Source: Bryobacterales bacterium
Lineage (GTDB): Bacteria; Cyanobacteriota; Vampirovibrionia; Obscuribacterales; Obscuribacteraceae
Length of the DNA: 5,411 bases
Reading direction: 5' to 3'
Assembly (NCBI GenBank): GCA_903970295.1
Contig: CAJCHQ010000540.1
Coordinates: 1 to 5,411, forward strand
Positions 1 through 4,491 of this stretch are shown piece after piece (the stretch's first letter is position 1; every line of letters begins with the position of its first letter). The notes beneath the pieces are model-generated. The model ran no database searches, had not been told where the DNA came from, and was given only the letters and a program-made list of their open reading frames with translations. The position numbers and the translations under genes were made by a program.

Positions 1-314
1 TGATGGAAACGCTCACGCGCTTCCCGCGTGTAGGCGTCAGTCCGCATCATTTTCAGCGCAACGACTCGACCGGTGCTCAGCTGCAAAGCCTTGAAGACAG
101 TGCCCATGCCGCCTTCGCCAAGATATTCGAGCAGTTGGTAACGCTGAGCGATGATCGATCCTAACCGTTCGCAATCTCCTTCAATCGTCTGGCCATGCCG
201 AAAGTCGTCGCCAAGACTCGGCCCAGATGGCGTGCTCGACGACATCCTGCTGGCAATCAAATCCCGAACTCGCTTAGTGCTCTTTTGCGCCACAGATTCC
301 CCGATCGCCATCAT
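1..314 (-). CDS. Hanks-type Ser/Thr protein kinase, N-terminal part (gene runs off left edge)
   Basis: The first 104 residues of a protein kinase are visible; the C-terminus lies outside the window. Reading leftward from the ATG at 312-314 (a second ATG follows at 309-311), an approximately 55-residue polar, probably disordered N-terminus leads into IAQRYQLLEYLGEGGMG (residues 54-71), then TVFKA. GEGGMG is the glycine-rich ATP-binding loop (subdomain I). VVALKMM follows, in which K88 is the expected ATP-anchoring lysine of subdomain II. Spacing and wording match bacterial Hanks-type kinases (Pkinase, PF00069), which transfer phosphate from ATP to Ser/Thr of target proteins. The catalytic loop, DFG motif and any sensor or membrane domain cannot be seen. 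The start is uncertain: no strong Shine-Dalgarno precedes 314, whereas GTG at 291-293 has GGGGA about 4 nt upstream. The stop codons TAG at 318-323 limit any further extension. The upstream DNA holds two stem-loops. Confidence 0.92.
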   Translation of the reverse strand, partial: MMAIGESVAQKSTKRVRDLIASRMSSSTPSGPSLGDDFRHGQTIEGDCERLGSIIAQRYQLLEYLGEGGMGTVFKALQLSTGRVVALKMMRTDAYTREARERFH

Positions 315-349
315 CCACTACTAATTTACCCAATCCCTGGGCGTTCGTG

Positions 350-369
350 GCCTTTGTCCGGGCAAAGGC
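350..369. other. Inverted repeat, 7-bp perfect stem with 6-nt loop
   Basis: GCCTTTG at 350-356 pairs perfectly with CAAAGGC at 363-369 around the loop TCCGGG. It lies about 36 bp upstream of the kinase ATG, so it could sit in the kinase leader mRNA or be a protein-binding dyad. No T-run follows on either strand, so it is not an ordinary intrinsic terminator. Confidence 0.5.
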
Positions 370-372
370 GCT

Positions 373-406
373 GCAGGAGCAACTTTCTTCGCCAAGTTGC
401 TCTTGC
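373..406. other. Strong stem-loop: 13-bp stem with one G-T wobble, 8-nt loop
   Basis: GCAGGAGCAACTT at 373-385 pairs with AAGTTGCTCTTGC at 394-406 around the loop TCTTCGCC; the inner 9 pairs are perfect and only G376-T403 is a wobble. It begins 3 nt after the preceding stem-loop. The AGGAG inside the left arm resembles a Shine-Dalgarno, but no start codon lies at usable spacing. Absence of a T-run argues against a simple terminator. A structured leader or operator of the divergent genes is possible. Confidence 0.6.
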
Positions 407-585
407 TCTTCAGCAATTTATTTGCCACTCGTTTTTCTCAGAACGACTGCGTCCAGTCTGAGATACCTAACTGTCAACTGCGGAGCTGGGCTTGTGCGAG
501 GCTGACTATCTCAGGAAGTGGGTGCTCAGCTGTTTTGCCCGGCTACTGCAGGGGCATATGGCTTATCGGTAAATGGATTGGAATT

Positions 586-1353
586 TTGGCGGCGATCGAT
601 ACAGCGCAAGTTTTTCGCTTTCTTAGCATCGCTATGGTCATCAGCCTCATAGCAATAGCCAAGGTCCTAAATCGCGGGCGAAAGCTGCCGCGGCAGTTGG
701 ATTTCCTAAGTGACGAACAGCGAAGTTTGTCTGGTGTCTGGTTTGGCAATATGGGTAGCGAGCAGACATTTCTAGAAGCCAGATCGTTGGGTGAAATAGT
801 CGAAGGCTCTCTGGTTAAGGGAAACAAGGTCTATAACCTGCGTAACGGTACGTTGCAGGCGCCAGTAGTGCGCTTTGATCTAATCGAGGAAGGTGGTGCG
901 GGATTTTTATTCAGCGGGCGCATCACGCACGATGGCAGTAGCATCCGGGGGCATTGGTCGGCGGCCGCACTATCTGAATCTGATTCACATGGTTCCAACA
1001 GATTTCCCTGGGAGATGACGCGGGTGAGACTCTCAAACAAATTCGAAACGAGACGTGCAGCCAGCACCGCTTCTTCGACAAATTCAATTGAGCCTGGCTT
1101 GTCTTCCACCCATTCGTTACTGGCCCCTTATCTAGTCTATTGTGCGCTGAGCGGACTGGTCAATTCCTGCCCTGGCTTGATCGCATTGCAAGCTGAAAAA
1201 ACGGACCTGGCCTCGGCAGAATGCGGATCTAGCGCAACTGCTCTGCCTTTAATTCCAGCCGCTGATAATTCGGTAAAACGTCAAACCTGTCCCAGTTGTC
1301 AGTGCGATTGGAACCAAGATTTCGCTTTTTGCTTGCGCTGCGGTTATACGTAA
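586..1353 (+). CDS. Unrecognised membrane protein with beta-rich domain and C-terminal zinc ribbon
   Basis: I do not recognise a named family. Counted from the TTG at 586 (255 aa), the order is: hydrophobic helix at about 8-28 followed by the basic run NRGRK; a roughly 100-residue domain at 48-149 that opens with LSGVWFGN and closes with WEMTRV, with alternating polar/hydrophobic strands and regular glycines, suggesting a small beta-barrel or sandwich; a Ser/Thr-rich linker; a second hydrophobic stretch at about 178-202; and a terminal zinc ribbon with C235/C238 and C249/C252 plus an extra C240. The inferred topology puts the beta domain outside and the zinc ribbon inside. The start is unsettled. 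ATG at 634 would cut the first membrane helix in half and has no ribosome binding site, so I prefer TTG 586, which has only a weak GGATTGG upstream. The same frame is open back to TTG 397, but that extension looks non-coding. It faces the lipocalin gene tail to tail, 68 bp apart. Confidence 0.72.
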   Translation: MAAIDTAQVFRFLSIAMVISLIAIAKVLNRGRKLPRQLDFLSDEQRSLSGVWFGNMGSEQTFLEARSLGEIVEGSLVKGNKVYNLRNGTLQAPVVRFDLIEEGGAGFLFSGRITHDGSSIRGHWSAAALSESDSHGSNRFPWEMTRVRLSNKFETRRAASTASSTNSIEPGLSSTHSLLAPYLVYCALSGLVNSCPGLIALQAEKTDLASAECGSSATALPLIPAADNSVKRQTCPSCQCDWNQDFAFCLRCGYT

Positions 1354-1385
1354 CGGTCCAGGGCACCGCGGGCGCCACCAGGGAG

Positions 1386-1399
1386 ATTGCTAGCGCAAT
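1386..1399. other. Small dyad between convergent genes
   Basis: ATTGC (1386-1390) and GCAAT (1395-1399) form a 5-bp stem with loop TAGC in the 68-bp gap between two converging genes. A GC-rich imperfect dyad lies just before it, around 1369-1383. Position suggests termination, but neither strand shows a following T-run, so a terminator call would be weak. Confidence 0.25.
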
Positions 1400-1421
1400 G
1401 GTTTGAATTTAGTGTTGCCGG

Positions 1422-1979
1422 TTATTCAGACTGTTCCGGAGTGATCAAATCTTCAAGACTGTAGCCAATCTCTATCGCCTTTCCGCACAAGCGTTCGAAT
1501 TCCTGGGCTGGCATTTTGGGCGTCCGACTGAGAATCCACAAATATTGGCGAGAGGGTTCACCGATTAACGCCCACTGATAGTCAGCGTCCAGATCGAGAA
1601 TCCAGTAATTCCCCCAAACAAATGGAAGGACACGCAGCAATGGAGGCGCAAATGCTACTTTCAACTTTGTGTTTGATTCGTCTGCTGCTTTGGCAACGCC
1701 AACAACTTCAGTTTGTCTGCCATCGCCGCGCCGGCAGCTGTTACGTACCGACATTAAACCGGAGGGCAGCTCTTCGTACTCAGCAGTTATGTTCGACATA
1801 TCTGCCTTTTCAAAGAAATTTGGCAATCGCGCGATTTCGAACCAGCGTCCGAGATATCGAGTCAGATCTATGGATTCAATTGCTTCTACAGGCGGTTCGG
1901 CAGATCTCAATACCCTGTTTGTCAGGGTCGAGAATATTCCAAACGACGCTAGCAGGAACTTACCAATGATTCGCAGCAT
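1422..1979 (-). CDS. blc: Bacterial lipocalin of the Blc family
   Basis: A 185-residue lipocalin: an eight-stranded barrel that in E. coli Blc binds fatty acids and lysophospholipids in the envelope. Visible family signatures are YLGRWFEIARLPNFFEK at 42-58 (the GxW motif, with W46 at the barrel base), NITAEYEE at 63-70, the NYWILDLDADYQWALIG strand pair at 124-140, and YLWILSRTP at 146-154, which supplies the Arg packing over the conserved Trp. Length fits Blc. The N-terminus (R3, K7, hydrophobic 8-20) looks like a signal peptide or membrane anchor, but there is no lipobox cysteine, unlike the E. coli lipoprotein; the only cysteines are C82 and C165. The start is firm: GGAGG at 1987-1991 stands 7 nt before the ATG at 1977-1979. 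It lies 175 bp downstream of the acyltransferase and may have its own promoter. Confidence 0.95.
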   Translation of the reverse strand: MLRIIGKFLLASFGIFSTLTNRVLRSAEPPVEAIESIDLTRYLGRWFEIARLPNFFEKADMSNITAEYEELPSGLMSVRNSCRRGDGRQTEVVGVAKAADESNTKLKVAFAPPLLRVLPFVWGNYWILDLDADYQWALIGEPSRQYLWILSRTPKMPAQEFERLCGKAIEIGYSLEDLITPEQSE

Positions 1980-1986
1980 GCAAAAG

Positions 1987-1991
1987 CCTCC
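1987..1991 (-). promoter_or_regulatory. Ribosome binding site of the lipocalin gene
   Basis: GGAGG on the minus strand, 7 nt before the ATG at 1977-1979. It is the only textbook Shine-Dalgarno in the window, and it fixes the lipocalin start. Confidence 0.85.
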
Positions 1992-2066
1992 AAGTTCTTC
2001 AGAGACAGTCTACTCCGTTATTTGGAGGCGGTGGCTCGTTCAACAGTCGGGTTGGTAAGAGATCGA

Positions 2067-2099
2067 TACAATCGCCGCGATCGCTCACTATAATCGCCG
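2067..2099. repeat. Two 11-bp near-identical direct repeats, 22 bp apart, upstream of the lipocalin
   Basis: TACAATCGCCG at 2067-2077 and TATAATCGCCG at 2089-2099 differ at one base and are offset by 22 bp, about two helical turns. A perfect GCGATCGC octamer overlaps the end of the first copy. They lie about 90-120 bp upstream of the lipocalin ATG, a plausible place for tandem regulator binding. On the plus strand TATAAT looks like a -10 box, but no -35 element is present 16-18 bp before it. Confidence 0.45.
2077..2084. repeat. HIP1 octamer GCGATCGC, copy 1
   Basis: Perfect 8-bp palindrome in the acyltransferase-lipocalin intergenic region. One of three in the window. Confidence 0.8.
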
Positions 2100-2154
2100 T
2101 TGCCACTGTTGGATTAATTGGTGCTGCACTTTGCTCGAGAATGAATTCGTAAGT

Positions 2155-3372
2155 TCAATAGTGAATCGTCGATAGGCTCAGATTCTGGATCCGACTGAAG
2201 CGCCTTTTGTATCGCAGGAAGCCTTTTTCAATTACATTATATGTAATATTGGCAAGGCAGAAAGTAATTAGATACCCCGCAACGAGCCTGATAAACCAGC
2301 AGGTTTCGGCTGAGAGCTGATGCTTCAAGGCATGGTCCAGGGTCCACAAGACAGGTTTATGAATGATGTACATCGAATAGCTCAAAATACCCAGGTAACG
2401 CAGCGGAGCGAGCGATAGAAACTTCGCTAGAGGTGCGCAGAAAAGTGTCAGCAATACCGTCATGCCACAAGCGATCGCTACCAGGGGTATAACGAAGACC
2501 TCATGATGTGATGTGAGCGGCTGAAAAAAGAAGATGCAAGCATAAATGCCGATGTTGAGGATGAGGATGATTTTTGTATTGCGCTTCACGAATTCCGCAG
2601 TGTTTGGCTGCAAGAAGAGGGGCGCCGCGATAGCGATTCCGACCAAAAAGGGTTCAAGTCTGGCAAAGGTGTTGAAGAACCAAACAAAGTGAGTGAGATT
2701 ATTCGCTTCCGCGAAACTACACAGCACCAGCCTCACTATTGTCGAAACGAGAGCCAGTCCGATTAAGATTATGGGCAATTCTCGCGAGATTCGCAAACGT
2801 CTGGCAATGAAGGGACAGATCGCATAAAACTGCTCCTCGACTGATAATGACCACAGTGGAACGATCAAAGCAATCAGCGGCAGCCCCATTTGTTCGCTGT
2901 ACACATAAAGCCAGTTTTGAGTGAAGGGAATAGTGTAGTTGACAACGTACACCGATAGGGGCAGAAATTCCTTGAACAAGAACTCTGCATAACTCCATTT
3001 CTCGATTCTCATTGACAGAACCGGCATCAAGAAGCATCCGGTTAAAATTGCGAAATAGTAAAGAGGCCAGATTCGCAGGGCGCGCCTGATGAAATAATCT
3101 CTCAACGATATGGTGCCGAATTGTTCCCGTTCTTGCAAAAGTTTTGTCGTGATCAAGAACGCGCTGAGCACGAAAAATTGATCCAATGAAAAGACGCCCG
3201 CGGTATAGACTTTGTTGAAAAGCTCGGCTGCCAAGGATGATGTGTTGGGGAAGGCATCTACATGCAATATGTAAATTGATAGCAGGCATAATGATCTCAA
3301 ACCGTCAAGTTGCGGCCAGTAGCTTTCGCTGACAGCCGAACCAGGTTTTATGACTGTACTTTTTGGGTCCAA
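2155..3372 (-). CDS. Acyltransferase family 3 (OafA/YrhL-like) integral membrane protein
   Basis: This 405-residue protein has the full length and motif order of the acyltransferase-3 family (PF01757), multi-span enzymes that O-acylate surface sugars such as LPS, exopolysaccharide or peptidoglycan; the acceptor cannot be deduced here. Landmarks are LDGLR at 22-26 with R26 and H37 in the family R-x10-H arrangement, FFVLSAFLIT at 66-75, RRALRIWPLYY at 96-106, WSLSVEEQFY at 174-183, RLEPFLVGI at 238-246, SYSMYIIHKP at 331-340 and NVIEKGFLRYKRR at 379-391, with about ten hydrophobic helices. Two small departures are A71, where glycine is usual, and G384, where the EKP proline is usual. There is no SGNH domain at the C-terminus. 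TTG at 3370-3372 is the only usual start codon ahead of LDGLR, because an in-frame TGA lies 9 nt upstream. AAGGA lies 17 nt before it, too far for normal initiation, so translation may be coupled to the gene ending at 3404. Confidence 0.96.
   Translation of the reverse strand: MDPKSTVIKPGSAVSESYWPQLDGLRSLCLLSIYILHVDAFPNTSSLAAELFNKVYTAGVFSLDQFFVLSAFLITTKLLQEREQFGTISLRDYFIRRALRIWPLYYFAILTGCFLMPVLSMRIEKWSYAEFLFKEFLPLSVYVVNYTIPFTQNWLYVYSEQMGLPLIALIVPLWSLSVEEQFYAICPFIARRLRISRELPIILIGLALVSTIVRLVLCSFAEANNLTHFVWFFNTFARLEPFLVGIAIAAPLFLQPNTAEFVKRNTKIILILNIGIYACIFFFQPLTSHHEVFVIPLVAIACGMTVLLTLFCAPLAKFLSLAPLRYLGILSYSMYIIHKPVLWTLDHALKHQLSAETCWFIRLVAGYLITFCLANITYNVIEKGFLRYKRRFSRIQNLSLSTIHY
2471..2478. repeat. 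HIP1 octamer GCGATCGC, copy 2
   Basis: Perfect 8-bp palindrome inside the acyltransferase coding region (near residues 299-301). Confidence 0.8.
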
Positions 3373-3403
3373 TCGATTTCAAAAAGCAGTCCTTGAACCA
3401 CTT

Positions 3404-4345
3404 CTAAGTGCCGACGTTAGAAACCCCACCCTGAGAAACCCCAACCTGGCCACGGGTCGGTACGATCCGTTGGACGGTCGTTGGCAGAACGCGAATGGCT
3501 GCCGGAGTAGGCGCATTAATAATACTCTGATGCGCTTGAATTTGTTTGATCAAAAGTGCCTGGGCAACCTTTTGATTATTCTGCGTGGCCATCACCCTTT
3601 CGTGGTGATGATGAGCGGCAACTCCAAGAACGACCGGCACGGTTATGGCTGTGGCAACGATTGTTCCAGCAATGATGGCAGTTATGAATGGATGGTTGCT
3701 CCAGAAATGTTCTTTTGCGGCGACTTGGTGCACCGGTGCTTGTGTCGGGTGGAAAGTAATTTTCGTCGTGTGAGCGGTGAACGATTTGTCTTGTGATATG
3801 ACTTGATCGGAGCGGATGTTAATGGTGTAGTTGAAGGCATGGGGCGATTCGATGGTTTTCACATCTTGCAGCGGCACATTCAAGTTTTCGCCTTGCGTCG
3901 GTTGAAAACTTATTATGTGGTCATCTACGGAAACGATGTGCCCGTTATAGATGTGACCGTTGTGCAAGATAACGCGTTCTTGCCTGGGTTCACCTAGCGA
4001 TTTCAGATTAGGACCATGATCGAAATAGGCTTTGCCATTGATCTGACCCACTTTGCCCTGAGATGTCAGTTGATTATTGACGATGTGCCCCTGGATTTGC
4101 GTCTGATGGGGTCCTGTCGGAGAGGCTTTGCCGGCGACGACGATTGTGGTACCAGCAATGATGCATGAGGCATCGGCAAGCAGGAGCACTCCTATCTTAT
4201 TGACTGGCACCTCGCCTTTGACACCGACTGGATCGGAGGCTGTCGCTGGCGTGTAATTGATATCCGCCGCGATCGCCATGAAAGGATGAAATGCGAGTTG
4301 CACGCAAGCAATAATGCAAAGAATTCCGACTAGTAATCTGGACAT
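3404..4345 (-). CDS. Unrecognised exported His-rich protein with signal peptide and late membrane segment
   Basis: I do not recognise a family. From the ATG at 4343-4345 (313 aa) there is a typical signal peptide, MSRLLVGILCIIACVQLAF, ending in MAIAA before D28. A beta-rich extracytoplasmic part of about 190 residues follows, then a membrane helix at about 219-243, HHHH at 245-248, a Gln/Ala-rich helical stretch at about 250-276 and a Pro/Val/Gly-rich, probably disordered tail. Residues 123-167 (VILHNGHIYNGHIVSVDDHI onward to DVKTIES) read like a small five-stranded Sm-like or SH3-like barrel; that is inference. About 19 histidines are spread over the chain, so metal binding is possible. The frame stays open to an ATG at 4489, but the signal peptide and a promoter candidate at 4385-4413 favour 4345, with GGA 10 nt upstream. 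It ends 31 bp before the acyltransferase start, which suggests one transcript. Confidence 0.85.
   Translation of the reverse strand: MSRLLVGILCIIACVQLAFHPFMAIAADINYTPATASDPVGVKGEVPVNKIGVLLLADASCIIAGTTIVVAGKASPTGPHQTQIQGHIVNNQLTSQGKVGQINGKAYFDHGPNLKSLGEPRQERVILHNGHIYNGHIVSVDDHIISFQPTQGENLNVPLQDVKTIESPHAFNYTINIRSDQVISQDKSFTAHTTKITFHPTQAPVHQVAAKEHFWSNHPFITAIIAGTIVATAITVPVVLGVAAHHHHERVMATQNNQKVAQALLIKQIQAHQSIINAPTPAAIRVLPTTVQRIVPTRGQVGVSQGGVSNVGT
4269..4276. repeat. HIP1 octamer GCGATCGC, copy 3
   Basis: Perfect 8-bp palindrome inside the exported protein gene, at the signal peptide cleavage region. Near-copies (7 of 8 bases) occur at 301-308 and 592-599. Confidence 0.8.
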
Positions 4346-4384
4346 TTGAAAAAAATCCGTGAGAGCTCTATTTCTGATGAGAAC

Positions 4385-4413
4385 ATTGTCTGCGGTGCGC
4401 CAACATAAGTCAA
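4385..4413 (-). promoter_or_regulatory. Sigma-70-type promoter candidate for the exported protein and acyltransferase
   Basis: On the minus strand, TTGACT (4408-4413, five of six matches to the -35 consensus) is separated by exactly 17 bp from GACAAT (4385-4390, four of six matches to the -10). Transcription would begin near 4378, giving a leader of about 33 nt before the ATG at 4345. It supports that start over the ATG at 4489, which would lie upstream of the promoter. Confidence 0.5.
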
Positions 4414-4491
4414 CTCGCGGTTTTGAAGCTTTGGTGAAAGTTTGTACAGCTAAGATTGCTAATTTGGCTAATCGTTTTCTTTGAAACATTC

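Larger units (their letters stand above)
315..585. other. Divergent intergenic region between kinase and zinc-ribbon protein genes
   Basis: These 271 bases separate a minus-strand kinase start from a plus-strand gene. Weakly open frames cross the stretch, including an extension of the plus-strand gene up to a TTG at 397, but the translated text there looks non-coding (Cys/Trp/Ser-rich, no domain character). I see two neighbouring stem-loops at 350-369 and 373-406 and no convincing sigma-70 promoter for either gene. Promoters for both divergent genes are expected here on positional grounds only. Confidence 0.5.

Noticed and set aside
245..248. HHHH as an engineered His-tag (refers to residues 245-248 of the exported protein encoded at 3404-4345)
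   Set aside because: Only four residues, internal, and in a protein that is His-rich throughout; a natural feature.
195..461. Plus-strand frame of 88 codons
   Set aside because: It lies mostly antisense to the kinase N-terminus, is Arg/Pro/His-rich without domain character, and the opposite strand reads a clear kinase motif.
543..1109. Two minus-strand frames opposite the zinc-ribbon protein
   Set aside because: Basic, low-character translations antisense to a frame with a coherent membrane helix, beta domain and zinc ribbon.
1622..2058. Two plus-strand frames opposite the lipocalin
   Set aside because: Antisense to an unmistakable Blc lipocalin with a strong ribosome binding site; no domain signals.
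2089..2094. TATAAT as a plus-strand -10 promoter box
   Set aside because: No -35 element at 16-18 bp, and a transcript would only run antisense into the acyltransferase.
2231..2247. ATTACAT-TAT-ATGTAAT inverted repeat
   Set aside because: It lies inside the acyltransferase coding region at the conserved NITYNVIEK segment, AT-rich, and is most simply codon coincidence.
2717..3289. Minus-strand 190-codon frame within the acyltransferase
   Set aside because: Same strand but different frame from a full-length acyltransferase-3; the translation lacks membrane or domain character.
3350..3997. Plus-strand frames opposite the exported protein
   Set aside because: Antisense shadows; the minus strand encodes a signal peptide and continuous protein with a promoter candidate.
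4346..4489. 48-codon N-terminal extension of the exported protein from an ATG at 4487-4489
   Set aside because: It would bury a good signal peptide 48 residues inside the protein and start upstream of the promoter candidate; no ribosome binding site precedes it.
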